Positions 37,701 through 45,865 are shown, counted from the first letter of the stretch. The stretch is 45,865 bases of DNA from Bdellovibrionales bacterium (GCA_023299885.1 JALZUS010000065.1:1-45865); one strand, 5' to 3'. The notes: generated by a model from the letters alone, not told the origin. Numbers and translations: made by a program.

Positions 37701-38552
37701 ATTACTAAGAGCTGATTTATATCTAGCTCCTTTAAATTGCGCCCAAGATAACTTATATCTAGCCATCGAAGACATAATCGGATCTTTAGACCCAACAACA
37801 GCCTTATAATAAGCCTCTGACTTAGACCAATCCTCTTCATCAAAATAATACTCGCCCAGTGCAAAGCGTGACTCTGGCACGTACTGGCTTTTAGGGTAGC
37901 GCTTTAACAACTGCCTATAATAAGATTCACCTTTTTTTGTGTTCCCTAATTCAAAATTATTAAAACCTAAAAAGAAAAGAGCTTGCTCGATTTTAGGGTC
38001 TTTCGGGAAATCTCTAGAAAACCAATCATAAAGCTGAATGGCTTTCTTATTATAAGACTGTGAAGCTTTTAAACTAATACTAGGTTTTGTTGATCGTTTT
38101 TTTTCATAATATGCCTTCAAATCTTTGTCATAATCATTTTGAACTTTAAATTCTATAATTTTTGATTTTTCTGTATAGAGCTCTGCCAGCCTTAGCCATA
38201 CTTCACCCCTCTGAGGAGATCTTTTGTATTTTTGACTTAACCCGTAAAGCTGTTTAATACCTTTATCTAAAATCTGCTCAAGCTCAGCTTCATTCGTCCC
38301 TTTTTCATAATAAAGGCTAATATTGCCCGGTGGCTTTACCCTATTTACATAGCGAGGCTTAGCTTTTGGATTATAACTTCTGTACTCAGGAATAGCTGTC
38401 CTTGATTTAGAAATTTTATTTTTTTCAATTTTTTTTAATAAATCACCAAGAGTACCGCTTCTTGCAAAAGAGACAGAGCTCCCAACTGTAAGTGTTAATG
38501 CAATAGCTACAAAAGGATAGAATGATTTTTTTGGCTTTGCTATTAACGACAA
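34788..38552 (-). CDS. gltD: Large TPR-repeat periplasmic gliding protein, GltD/AgmU-like
   Basis: The 1254-residue protein has a signal peptide (about residues 10-30, ending SFA-RS) and then an almost continuous TPR solenoid. Examples of units are FFLGFNNFELGNTKKGESYY, YVKAAQEYASFYKANP and TNLAYIMQKQGQDKDA. The start is a TTG at 38552, supported by GGAGG six bases upstream. This overlaps the preceding gene by ten bases. AgmU/GltD of Myxococcus is also a very long TPR protein of similar size, found in periplasm and cytoplasm with moving gliding complexes. TPR proteins are hard to assign by eye, so the symbol depends on length and neighbours. It overlaps the next gene by one base. Confidence 0.65.
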   Translation of the reverse strand: MSLIAKPKKSFYPFVAIALTLTVGSSVSFARSGTLGDLLKKIEKNKISKSRTAIPEYRSYNPKAKPRYVNRVKPPGNISLYYEKGTNEAELEQILDKGIKQLYGLSQKYKRSPQRGEVWLRLAELYTEKSKIIEFKVQNDYDKDLKAYYEKKRSTKPSISLKASQSYNKKAIQLYDWFSRDFPKDPKIEQALFFLGFNNFELGNTKKGESYYRQLLKRYPKSQYVPESRFALGEYYFDEEDWSKSEAYYKAVVGSKDPIMSSMARYKLSWAQFKGARYKSALSNLQKVIYKGRSSGSKKSRTAQIAKEAIKDMPMFYAEAGDYKKARSYFSKVVGTKSADGLTERLAYQMANKGDNVASANLLKSLISSGVKSSKGYDFQKKIVESFANDPRKGVFQKEMQSWLKSFGPKSSNATQAHTDEMEGILRKQALNSHSIAQKALTRDSMEKSALSYKLYLSHFATHKNAHEMNFLYGELLYDLKKYNEAGKQYEILITRFPNSPYYEKALYNTIISLDKELPTAAEFEKRVGNKKEPITMKSEVVSFINVGNKYLAKAPESKDTLKVKHRIGVLHYYHNNFDKALPIFESIIKSSPSSEYAKYSSNLILDIYKLKGDYAALEKAADSILVTPGLSQSADLASEVKTVKETAILKQAEAYEKSKDYVKAAQEYASFYKANPTSKYRFEALYNSAINYTAAKDLDKTNSTYLALLKTQAKPELKKKALTYLADTYYKMGDYRSAVGLFENYVQRHRQDPLAQDYLYNAAIIRSALGDTQKAVTHYNSYYSKTTKNDRADVLYEIAKIYDQQKQASNARSYYERYVAAAGAKPSNVMTSMYRVAESYKDQRQTSMADTWYRKLLSERSRLARSAGNKRLGYPEAADAEFNFALQKYAQLKSMVIPADPKLQAQVVQNKLKLVNSLRDDLKKIIKYDSGEAIVKALSLQGDMMKHLADSISGAPLPPNLNPTDLITYKEGVDKVVSPFYKESNESYVAAHKKGYDLNTYGPALDAVSRIAKNIDPKLRLKNRGEYFFNLQRFEAPNIASLNVAELQKELLVKPEDKELLSKLAYYYFKKNDLGLSRLSIERALYSSKNDLTLKTNLAYIMQKQGQDKDASVLLTQILKRNSSFAPASLNMATIAINNKDYKRALRLLSVSKSNWPARVEAKSLKAAQEINNYSLLESSVGDKKAGVKSISLIKPFLNSDRVLPYSYALISFYYQNKKSTALKVLKNIKPGVGPGDLDNKINNLKNTIARAK

Positions 38553-40048
38553 CTAGAGCCTCCAAGGTAGTGGTAGTTACCAAGCTCATCAATCCAGTTT
38601 TCACCCTGGAAAGGCCAATACTCATAACCATTTTTAACATAAAAATTTCTCGAACGTTTTTCGTCCACTTCTTGCTCTTGGTAGTTACCTGATATCTTCT
38701 GCTTTAAAATTTTACGCTTTGAATTCAGCATTTCATACCTTGCAAAGCCTTCCTGCTCTGTGAGGTCAAAAATTTCTTTTTCGATATCTGAAAGCCTTGA
38801 AAGAATCTGTTTTCCTGAACGCTTTTTAGCTTTAAGTATTCTTGTTTTTAAAACATTCAAACCATACTTACCAATACCCGCGCGCTGGTAATTAGATGGA
38901 AAAGATTTAAGACGACTAATTTCATCCTCAATATTTTTAATATATTTTTCAGACTTAACGTAATACTTATCCCATCCTAATTTACGAATAACCAAGAAAG
39001 GAAGTTTACTGCTACCGCCTTTAATAACCCCTTTAGAGTCTTTGTATTTTTTTAGTGAATTTCTAACTTCATTAAAAGCTGAGATAGGCCCTGGAGATGA
39101 GGCCCTAAATCCTTTAACTTGTTTTAAAGCTGGCTTATAGGTTTCATTAAACTTATCTAAAACTTTTTCCATTTCATCATAACGGCAAATATACAAATAA
39201 ACGATAGATCTTAAAATCAAAGACTCTGGCTGATAAAAGTCATCATAAAAACTAGAGTGAAGAGTTTGGAACTGGCTTAATGCCGACCTAAACTTACCAG
39301 CTCTTAAGTAACTCCATCCCAATTCAAAAACGACTTCATGCCAAAGAGGACTATCTTTAGGTATCTTTACGTATGTTTTTATCGCCTTATCCCATTTTTT
39401 ATTTTGGTAATAGGCACGCGCTAGCCCACTTCGAGCTGCAGCTTTAACATCATCATTAGCAGAGGCTTTACCTCTTGCACTTACAATATTACTAAACACT
39501 CTTATAGCTTTATCTGGGCGGCCCAATTCACTAAAAGCCAAACCCTCTAAGTACTTTGCCTTAAAGTACTGGTCGCTATTACTTGAAACATTTCTTAAAC
39601 TCTTAATGCCCTCTTTGTATTTTCCAGCCTCTATTTGAGATTCGCCAATCCTATAATAAAGCATATTTTTTTGCTGCCTTGGGAAAGTTCTTAATGTAAC
39701 TTTTCCAAGCGCATAATTAAGCAGAGTATCATCACCTAAATCATTAGCAATTAATGATAACTTCTCTAAACTTTTTGGAAGGTATTTTTTATTACTAGAA
39801 TTAATTACGCTAATAAACTGAAAGGCTGCCAGCTGCTTTAAGTCCATCTTCTCTAGCATTAAACCCAAAACATATCTTATTTGCGGTTGCTGTCTTTTAT
39901 ATTGCGGATTTTGAGCCAAGTTAAATAGCTTAGCTGAAGCCTCTAGAGGCTTTCCCGAACGCACTAAACGTAATGCTTTGTTAAGCTCGTTAGCATTAGC
40001 TGTAAAAGTAAAAGATAGCGACACTAAAATTATTATTATGTACTTCAT
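38543..40048 (-). CDS. TPR-repeat periplasmic gliding protein, GltC/GltE-like
   Basis: The 501-residue precursor has a signal peptide (MKYIIIILVSLSFTFTANA) without a lipobox. About ten helical-repeat units follow (residues 20-300; for example YRIGESQIEAGKYKEGIKSL), then a basic coiled-coil segment (about 370-450). It ends in an aromatic motif, YWPFQGENWIDELGNYHY, followed by a terminal cysteine region. A very similar closing motif is, as I recall it, typical of gliding TPR proteins of the GltC/GltE type. I leave the symbol blank because I cannot separate those two. It is translationally coupled to the barrel gene before it (ATGA overlap) and the long TPR gene after it. Confidence 0.7.
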   Translation of the reverse strand: MKYIIIILVSLSFTFTANANELNKALRLVRSGKPLEASAKLFNLAQNPQYKRQQPQIRYVLGLMLEKMDLKQLAAFQFISVINSSNKKYLPKSLEKLSLIANDLGDDTLLNYALGKVTLRTFPRQQKNMLYYRIGESQIEAGKYKEGIKSLRNVSSNSDQYFKAKYLEGLAFSELGRPDKAIRVFSNIVSARGKASANDDVKAAARSGLARAYYQNKKWDKAIKTYVKIPKDSPLWHEVVFELGWSYLRAGKFRSALSQFQTLHSSFYDDFYQPESLILRSIVYLYICRYDEMEKVLDKFNETYKPALKQVKGFRASSPGPISAFNEVRNSLKKYKDSKGVIKGGSSKLPFLVIRKLGWDKYYVKSEKYIKNIEDEISRLKSFPSNYQRAGIGKYGLNVLKTRILKAKKRSGKQILSRLSDIEKEIFDLTEQEGFARYEMLNSKRKILKQKISGNYQEQEVDEKRSRNFYVKNGYEYWPFQGENWIDELGNYHYLGGSSCR

Positions 40049-40857
40049 CTATATTTCGCCTCTGGTAAAAAGTAACTAAGTCCCACTGAAAAAAGCACAT
40101 CTTCTGTCGGAGAAGATGATCTGACGGGAGTATTTGAATTTGCAGTTAGCTCTTCAACCTCTGCAGTATAAAGACCAACCCTTAAATCCCAACGCACAGC
40201 CAAAGATTGGCTAATTGCAAAATTTTGCCCCATAGAGAAACCATAAGTAAGCTCGCTGCCACCAATTGCCGTTTGGGTCATACCAATACTAGGGGCAATA
40301 TAAAAATCAAAATGTAAAATCTGCTCGTTAAGCCAAGCTAACTTTCCGTAAATAGGAGCCCACTTTAAAGCCACCCCATAATAGCTTTCTGGAATTACCA
40401 AACTTCTTGTATCAATATCAATTTTTTCAAGACCTTTAGTGATTTCTCTTTCGCTATCTAGTAAAAATTCATAGCTAGCCTCTATGCCAAGCTTTTCTGT
40501 AAAATAATAGCCAGCACTTATATGGGCACCGATATTATTATAAAAGGCATTGTTAAGACCATAAGTAAAAGACCCATAAAGCTCGAAGCGCTCTGTTTTA
40601 GGCAAATACTTTCTTTGTAAAGTTACAATATCTTTATAAGGATCTAACTTTAAAGAATTAACTTTGCCACGCTTAGCTTGCCTTCTCTTAGCAACTCTCT
40701 TTTTCTTTTTTACAGATTTTTTTTGAGGTTCGTTAATAGGCTCTAGCTCTAGTTCAAAGTCATCATAAACAGATTCTGGATTATCTTGCGCTAATGACAT
40801 AGAAGAAATTAAAGACATAGAGAGTGCGAATATTAAAATTTGAAAAAAGCTTTTCAT
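40045..40857 (-). CDS. Outer-membrane beta-barrel protein of the gliding cluster (second barrel)
   Basis: The 270-residue precursor has a signal peptide (cleavage near SLA-QD), an acidic stretch and a very basic stretch (residues 46-65, almost all Lys and Arg). A C-terminal domain of about 180 residues has alternating beta strands ending in aromatic residues, in the manner of small outer-membrane barrels. RFELYGSFTYGLNNAFY and GYYFTEKLGIEAS match the general pattern of myxobacterial-type OMP barrel families. Gliding clusters encode barrels such as GltA, GltB and GltH; which one this is cannot be said. It lies 71 bases after a related barrel gene and overlaps the TPR gene downstream. Confidence 0.75.
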   Translation of the reverse strand: MKSFFQILIFALSMSLISSMSLAQDNPESVYDDFELELEPINEPQKKSVKKKKRVAKRRQAKRGKVNSLKLDPYKDIVTLQRKYLPKTERFELYGSFTYGLNNAFYNNIGAHISAGYYFTEKLGIEASYEFLLDSEREITKGLEKIDIDTRSLVIPESYYGVALKWAPIYGKLAWLNEQILHFDFYIAPSIGMTQTAIGGSELTYGFSMGQNFAISQSLAVRWDLRVGLYTAEVEELTANSNTPVRSSSPTEDVLFSVGLSYFLPEAKYR

Positions 40858-40928
40858 TCCAAGAGGATAGCAGATTTTTTTTACTGCTTTAATGCCAGAC
40901 TAGACGGAAGGTCTTATGATTATTTAAA

Positions 40929-41690
40929 TTAAAATAAAATGACTAGGCCTGCGGCTAGTGTTGTTTTCAAAAAGAAGGTTTCTTCAAAAGCATCACTTGG
41001 CTGCTTTTCTGTTATGTTACCATTTGAACTTAAGTCTAATGATGTTGGGTCTGGCCCTTGGTGACCCAGCAAGCGAATATCAAAGTTAATACCCCAATGC
41101 TTACTAAAAAAGAACCTTTGGCTAACACCCAATTGCATAGCTAAAAATTGAGAGTCCTCATAACCCACCATTCCTAAACCTGCCAATCCAGATAAAGATA
41201 AATTAACAACAAGTTTTTTAGATAAACTCATTTTTCCGTAGTAAGCCGTATAAACATAATTAGCTAATATTATATTCTCTAAAAAAGGAGCTAACGATGG
41301 GTCAAACTCTCTACTGAAGCCACCCTTCCTAAGTCTTTCACCATTCGCTGACAAACCGCCAGAAAGGAAAAGTCCAAATAGATTTACACCATGTTTTTCA
41401 GTAAAATTATAAGTCCCCGACAAAGCAAAACCTGTATTTGTGTATAAAGGCTCTGTTAAAATAAAGCCCGCCATTAGTCCAAGCTCAAAACGACCTTTTA
41501 TTGGTACACGTCTATTTTTAACAACTGCTGGGTATTCAAAAACTGGTAAAACAGTTTCCAAAGAAAGCTCTTCAGGAGTTAGCTTTATAGTATCTGCCAT
41601 AGCTGTGCCTGCGCCCAACATCAACACTGATAAAATAATTAGTAATGAATTTTTAATAATAAACTCCCTAAGTCTTTTTAATATAGACAA
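40929..41690 (-). CDS. Outer-membrane beta-barrel protein of the gliding cluster (first barrel)
   Basis: The product is up to 253 residues: a signal peptide ending GTAMA-DT, a short linker and a barrel domain that shares RFELGLMAGF, YNFTEKHGV and strand order with the next barrel gene. The two are probably tandem paralogues. The start is odd. The longest frame opens with a TTG at 41690 that has no ribosome-binding site. An AGGGAG lies inside the frame, three to six bases before two ATT codons (41660 and 41657). Starting at ATT 41657 would give a textbook signal peptide (KNSLLIILSVLMLG). No ATG is available until residue 20. By context it belongs with GltA/GltB/GltH-type barrels. Confidence 0.7.
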   Translation of the reverse strand: MSILKRLREFIIKNSLLIILSVLMLGAGTAMADTIKLTPEELSLETVLPVFEYPAVVKNRRVPIKGRFELGLMAGFILTEPLYTNTGFALSGTYNFTEKHGVNLFGLFLSGGLSANGERLRKGGFSREFDPSLAPFLENIILANYVYTAYYGKMSLSKKLVVNLSLSGLAGLGMVGYEDSQFLAMQLGVSQRFFFSKHWGINFDIRLLGHQGPDPTSLDLSSNGNITEKQPSDAFEETFFLKTTLAAGLVILF

Positions 41691-41743
41691 GAGATAACTG
41701 AACTGCGAGTTAATTAAGTAAAATTAGCACTTCGGTCTGGGAC

Positions 41744-43126
41744 TTACCTCTTCCAACCGGCCTCTACGCATTCTTTTGGTATTTCAGGGCATTTGTTATT
41801 AGTCTGCAATATTGATGTTTTGTAAGCAAATGAAGTGCAAAGGTTATATGTTTTATTCTTTTTATTACAGCCACGATATATAAGACTATTCCAATGGTCT
41901 TTATTTAAAAAGCTACTTTTTACTTTAATTTCTTTTTTTGGTTCACCCGTAGTTTCAAAAAGCGTTTTATCTTCTTTTTCTGTCCCAAAAATACTAGTTT
42001 TAATTTTCTCAGCCTGGTCTGTCATTATAGAGCTATCCCTACTAAGCCTACAGTCCCCCATGCTTGCAGACTCATAGCTTTTAACATTTTTTAAAAGCTT
42101 ATTTCTTTCATAATCTGACTCAGTAAGCCTAACTCTATCTCCATCAATTTTAACATATTTATAGCCAAACCGACTATCATGTTCTTCATACTCATCAGAT
42201 AAACCTAACAAATGTAATGTCTCATGTATTGTTACCGAACAACGCTGTATCAACTTCCAGTTTTCATCATTAGCCCTAATAATTTGATCATTGTAAGAAA
42301 TTTTAACTTTTGACGGCTCTAAATTCTCTACTTTATCAACGATATTTATATGTAGTACTTTTCCGTCAGGGCCACGAAAACCTGGCTTCATTAAAGAAAA
42401 GCATTTTTTAATACGGTTTTTCATTTTTACATCTACTTCATCTTGATGTTTTTTTAGTATATCTGAGGCGTCAAAGTCGATAGGGATATCAACTCTATAT
42501 TCAGTTGGTGAAACTCTATTAAGTCTATAATCCCCACCTCTAATGGATACCCTAGCCTTGCTTAATTGACTCGAATTAAAAGCCCTGCTCTCGCCTTTTT
42601 TTATTTCACTGCAATAATAATTTTCTAATGACTTCTCAGAGGCCTCTATTATATCTACAATGTTATTTGTATTCACTGAGCAAAACAAAGAATTATCCAA
42701 ACCCAATTTTGGAAAATAAATGCTATCATTAAGCCCTTCTATCCAACGCAAATAGGGACTAATTTTTAACTGATAATGACGACATACTTTATTTTTTGAA
42801 ACTACGCTGCAGCTTTTAGGTAAGCTTAACCCTTTAAATGAGTCTGTAGATTCTTTTATAAACTTTTTAAGACAAGGTACTGGCAATGTCTCAACTATAT
42901 TTTTAGTTTTATCACTTTTCCAAAGTGAATAATAATTAAGCCCAGAAAAATCACAATAGTGCCCAAAATAATCACCAACTTCATGACGCTTTAGAAATAC
43001 TTTTACATCGCGCTCAGATGCGCTTGCTATATTTACAATGCGATTATCTAAAATAGTCTGTGCAAAAACTTGGACAAAGCTAAACGTACTAAAAAAAATT
43101 AATAAAAAAATACGTAGAGACTTCAC
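41744..43126 (-). CDS. Secreted metzincin-like zinc metalloprotease
   Basis: The 460-residue precursor starts at a GTG and has a signal peptide (LLIFFSTFSFVQVFAQ, cleaved near residue 22). The zinc-binding motif is HETLHLLGLSD at residues 301-311. This is the metzincin HExxHxxGxx(H/D) form with Asp as the third ligand, as in snapalysin-type enzymes. A likely Met-turn, SIMTD, follows at about 366-370. Eleven or more cysteines are spread through the protein and suggest disulphides, consistent with export. About 280 residues precede the catalytic domain and could be a propeptide or a binding domain. It is encoded 53 bases before the gliding barrels and 62 bases after kdsD, so it could share a transcript with either. 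Confidence 0.78.
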   Translation of the reverse strand: MKSLRIFLLIFFSTFSFVQVFAQTILDNRIVNIASASERDVKVFLKRHEVGDYFGHYCDFSGLNYYSLWKSDKTKNIVETLPVPCLKKFIKESTDSFKGLSLPKSCSVVSKNKVCRHYQLKISPYLRWIEGLNDSIYFPKLGLDNSLFCSVNTNNIVDIIEASEKSLENYYCSEIKKGESRAFNSSQLSKARVSIRGGDYRLNRVSPTEYRVDIPIDFDASDILKKHQDEVDVKMKNRIKKCFSLMKPGFRGPDGKVLHINIVDKVENLEPSKVKISYNDQIIRANDENWKLIQRCSVTIHETLHLLGLSDEYEEHDSRFGYKYVKIDGDRVRLTESDYERNKLLKNVKSYESASMGDCRLSRDSSIMTDQAEKIKTSIFGTEKEDKTLFETTGEPKKEIKVKSSFLNKDHWNSLIYRGCNKKNKTYNLCTSFAYKTSILQTNNKCPEIPKECVEAGWKR

Positions 43127-43188
43127 CCTTGTTTATCGGCATATTTTACTATTTTCATTAGCGATACCTCGGCCAAAGCCCTAGCTCC

Positions 43189-44172
43189 CTATAATTGTAA
43201 TAAATTCTGGATATGTATAAGGCCCACCGTCTTTTTAGGCCCTTCTAAGCTTGTATCAATACAAAATAAAGTCTGAATTTTAAATTCTTGCATCATAAAT
43301 AAAGCTTTTTGAGCCAATTCATTAGCATCTATTGTTTTAGGCGTAATATTCATCAAGTCTTTTGCTGTTAAGCTTATTAGGTCTTCTTTACGCTCTAAAG
43401 AGCGCCTGATATCACCGTCAGTAATAGCACCAACAAGCATGCCATCAACACTTACTACACCTGCCACACCCCTAACCTCTTTTGCCGTCATAATTGATAA
43501 TACTTCAGACATAGAAGTGGATTCAGTTACCAATGGTAAAGCTTCACCAGTATGCATAACATCGCTTACCCGAGTGAGTAGTTTTTTACCTAAAGACCCA
43601 CCAGGGTGAAATTCAGCAAAGTCTTCTTTTTTAAAACCTTTTTCTTTTAAGGCGCACATAGATAATGCATCGCCTACAGCTAACGATAAGGTAGAGCTTG
43701 AAGTTGGCGCTAACTTTAATGGGCAAGCCTCTTCAAGTACAGAGACGTCTATACAAACACTTGCAGACTTTGCTAGCTCACTTTTTAAATTACCTGTAAG
43801 CGCTATTAGTGGTACAGACTTTCTTGTTACAAATTTAAGTAGTGATATTAGCTCGTTAGAGCCACCGCCATAACTGATAGCTATCACCAAGTCACTATTA
43901 CTAATAACACCCATGTCGCCATGAGAGCCTTCAGCTGGATGCAAAAATAAAGAAGGGGTGCCAGTAGAGCTGAGTGTGCTAGAAATTTTACGAGCTACTT
44001 GTCCCGACTTACCCATGCCTGTTAAAATTACTTTACCCTTACAATTAACTATTAACTCAACAGCTTTAATGAAGGCTTCTTCTATCACTTTATCATTTAG
44101 TTTTTCTGAAAAATTATTTATAGCTTGGCTTTCTACCAATAAAACTCTTTTAGCTTCTGCAATAATACTCAT
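43189..44172 (-). CDS. kdsD: D-arabinose-5-phosphate isomerase
   Basis: KdsD converts ribulose-5-phosphate to arabinose-5-phosphate, the first step of Kdo synthesis for lipopolysaccharide. The 327 residues show an SIS domain (GKSGQVARKISSTLSSTGTP near residue 55, then HPAEGSHGDMGVI) and two CBS domains (about 200-325), the standard KpsF/GutQ layout. The FHPGGSLGKKLLTRVSDVM linker is diagnostic. It follows pyrG by 19 bases. kdsA, often between these two genes, is absent here. Specificity for the LPS pathway rather than a capsule pathway is inferred from pyrG and the Lpt genes. Confidence 0.93.
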   Translation of the reverse strand: MSIIAEAKRVLLVESQAINNFSEKLNDKVIEEAFIKAVELIVNCKGKVILTGMGKSGQVARKISSTLSSTGTPSLFLHPAEGSHGDMGVISNSDLVIAISYGGGSNELISLLKFVTRKSVPLIALTGNLKSELAKSASVCIDVSVLEEACPLKLAPTSSSTLSLAVGDALSMCALKEKGFKKEDFAEFHPGGSLGKKLLTRVSDVMHTGEALPLVTESTSMSEVLSIMTAKEVRGVAGVVSVDGMLVGAITDGDIRRSLERKEDLISLTAKDLMNITPKTIDANELAQKALFMMQEFKIQTLFCIDTSLEGPKKTVGLIHIQNLLQL

Positions 44173-44191
44173 AAAGACCTACTTTTGCTTG

Positions 44192-45829
44192 TTACTTTTT
44201 ACAAGATACTTTTTTATTTACTGTTTTCTTCGGAGCCTTCTTTAAAGATGCAGCTACAAATGAGCTAAATAAAGGATGAGGCTTTAAAGGCGACGACTGA
44301 AACTCTGGGTGAAACTGAACCCCCACAAACCATGGGTGCTTTTCAAGCTCTACAATTTCTACTAAATCACGCTCTTTACAAATACCAGAAGCTATTAAGC
44401 CTTTAGACTCTAGTAAATTTTTGTAATGGTTATTAAATTCATATCTATGCCTATGTCTTTCAGAAATTTTTGGTTTCTTATAGCTACCATAAACTTTAGT
44501 GCCCTTAACAAGATCACAATCAAAGGCACCCAATCTCATAGTGCCGCCTTTATCTTTAATTGTTTTTTGTTCTGTCATTAAGTCAATGATGTAATCTGGC
44601 TTTGAAGACTTACCGAACTCTCTACTTGTTGCCCCTTTAAGTTTACAAACATTTTTAGCAAACTCGATACAAGCCAACTGCATTCCATAACAAATACCGA
44701 AAAATGGGATTTTATTTTCTCTAGCGTACTTGATAGCTTTTATTTTACCATCAACTCCCCTTGGACCAAAACCACCAGGCACTAATATACCGTCTACACT
44801 TTTAAGTTCTTTTGTTAAGTTTGTCGATTTATCAGAATCAATATATTTAATTTCGACTGCAGTGTTATTAGCCACTCCGCCATGCACTAAAGATTCATGT
44901 AAAGACTTATAACTTTCTTTTAACTCTACATACTTACCAACAACACCAATAGTTACTTTGAATTTTGGCTGATGAACAACCTTAACTACTTTTTTCCAAG
45001 AGGCCATTTGGGCTGGCTTTAATTTAAGAGATAATTTTTTAATAATTTTTTTATCTAAACCCTCTTCATGTAGCGCCAGAGGCACATCATAGATAGACTT
45101 AGAGTCCATAGCAGCAATAACATCATCAGAGGCCAAACTACAAAACAGACCAATTTTCTTTTTAATATCATCATCTAAAACTTTTTCAGAACGACATACT
45201 AAAAAATCTGGCTGTATACCCACTTGGCGCAATTCTTTTACAGAATGCTGCGTAGGCTTACTCTTTAACTCGCCAGCTGCAGCGATATAAGGGACATAAG
45301 TTACATGAACAAATAAAGTGTTTTTAGAACCATACTCTGTACGCATTTGCCTTATAGCCTCAATAAACGGAAGCCCTTCTATATCGCCTACAGTACCACC
45401 AATTTCTATAATGGCCACATCAGAGCCTTTAGCTGATTTTTCTATAGAGGCTTTTATTTCATTTGTAATATGCGGGATCACTTGCACTGTGCCGCCCAAA
45501 TAATCACCTCGGCGCTCTTTAGCAATCACAGACTCATAAACTTGTCCTGCAGTTATACTGTTATGCTTGCTTAAAGATAAACTTGTAAAACGCTCGTAGT
45601 GGCCAAGGTCTAAATCAGTTTCTGCACCATCAGCTGTTACATAAACTTCCCCATGTTGAAGCGGAGACATTGTCCCCGGGTCTACATTAATATAAGGGTC
45701 ACACTTCATAAGGCTAACTTTTAAACCACGCGATTCTAGTAAAGTCCCCAAGCTTGCGGCTGTGAGCCCTTTACCAATAGATGAAACAACACCACCTGTA
45801 ATAAAAATAAACTTTTGTTTTTTTGCCAT
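44192..45829 (-). CDS. pyrG: CTP synthase
   Basis: PyrG aminates UTP to CTP using glutamine and ATP. The 545 residues match the family. The synthetase domain begins [20 protein letters not shown] and contains [20 protein letters not shown] in overlapping parts. The amidotransferase domain has the nucleophile in [14 protein letters not shown] and the catalytic His-Pro-Glu in [12 protein letters not shown]. The last 15 residues are a lysine-rich tail ([16 protein letters not shown]) beyond the usual end. CTP is needed for CMP-Kdo, which fits the neighbouring kdsD. The 36 bases upstream show nothing I can call. Confidence 0.97.
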   Translation of the reverse strand: MAKKQKFIFITGGVVSSIGKGLTAASLGTLLESRGLKVSLMKCDPYINVDPGTMSPLQHGEVYVTADGAETDLDLGHYERFTSLSLSKHNSITAGQVYESVIAKERRGDYLGGTVQVIPHITNEIKASIEKSAKGSDVAIIEIGGTVGDIEGLPFIEAIRQMRTEYGSKNTLFVHVTYVPYIAAAGELKSKPTQHSVKELRQVGIQPDFLVCRSEKVLDDDIKKKIGLFCSLASDDVIAAMDSKSIYDVPLALHEEGLDKKIIKKLSLKLKPAQMASWKKVVKVVHQPKFKVTIGVVGKYVELKESYKSLHESLVHGGVANNTAVEIKYIDSDKSTNLTKELKSVDGILVPGGFGPRGVDGKIKAIKYARENKIPFFGICYGMQLACIEFAKNVCKLKGATSREFGKSSKPDYIIDLMTEQKTIKDKGGTMRLGAFDCDLVKGTKVYGSYKKPKISERHRHRYEFNNHYKNLLESKGLIASGICKERDLVEIVELEKHPWFVGVQFHPEFQSSPLKPHPLFSSFVAASLKKAPKKTVNKKVSCKK

Positions 45830-45865
45830 TTTACTTACGCCTTATTTAATTTTTTTATTTAATTT

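Noticed and set aside
1..45865. tRNA, rRNA, CRISPR, transposase or phage genes
   Set aside because: I looked for TTCGA-loop patterns, direct repeat-spacer arrays and mobile-element motifs and found none that could be supported.

Overview
This is an AT-rich bacterial chromosome segment that reads as Bdellovibrionota (Bdellovibrio and like organisms). Three things point there. A type IV pilus block runs in the order pilH-pilI-pilD-pilM-pilN-pilO-pilP-pilQ, as in Myxococcus. A gliding-motility (Agl/Glt) cluster is present. The housekeeping genes fit a predatory deltaproteobacterial-like lineage (kdsD, pyrG, lptB, rpoN, hpf, S41 protease). The genus cannot be fixed from this window. No tRNA, rRNA, CRISPR array, insertion sequence or prophage gene was seen. 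Most genes lie on the minus strand, and the few plus-strand genes encode exported, small or regulatory proteins.

Layout. 1-1247: rarA, missing its last codons at the window edge. 1347-2015: a small lipoprotein, closed by a bidirectional terminator. 2070-9703: the pilus assembly block (secretin PilQ, alignment complex PilMNOP, prepilin peptidase PilD, ABC transporter PilH/PilI), with a likely separate promoter before pilM. 9792-15606: a pyrimidine operon, pyrB-carA-orf-carB, with an unknown gene between carA and carB. 15690-21594: two signal peptidase I genes flanking a three-gene operon of unknown exported proteins (one DUF4105-like) and a tail-specific S41 protease. 21600-24985: lepA, metK and short-form hpf.

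25123-25457 holds a compact unit: a near-consensus sigma-54 promoter, a 40-codon membrane microprotein and an intrinsic terminator. It lies about 1.3 kb from rpoN, the gene for sigma-54 itself. 25587-29858: an exported helical-repeat protein, then rpoN, lptB and a long LptC that appears to be fused to an LptA-like domain.

29941-43126 is the most interesting region. A minus-strand series encodes the gliding machine: two related outer-membrane barrels, two TPR periplasmic proteins, GltF/CglF, GltG and the AglR-AglQ-AglS proton-channel motor. A secreted metzincin-like protease gene lies at its upstream end. Tail-to-tail with aglS is a plus-strand gene for a GYF-GYF-PilZ protein. PilZ suggests c-di-GMP binding and GYF suggests proline-rich peptide binding. 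GltG carries a proline-containing decapeptide repeat on its predicted cytoplasmic side. This suggests, as inference, a c-di-GMP-responsive adaptor for the gliding motor. The window ends with kdsD and pyrG, so the gliding cluster separates an LPS/nucleotide pair from lptCA-lptB-rpoN.
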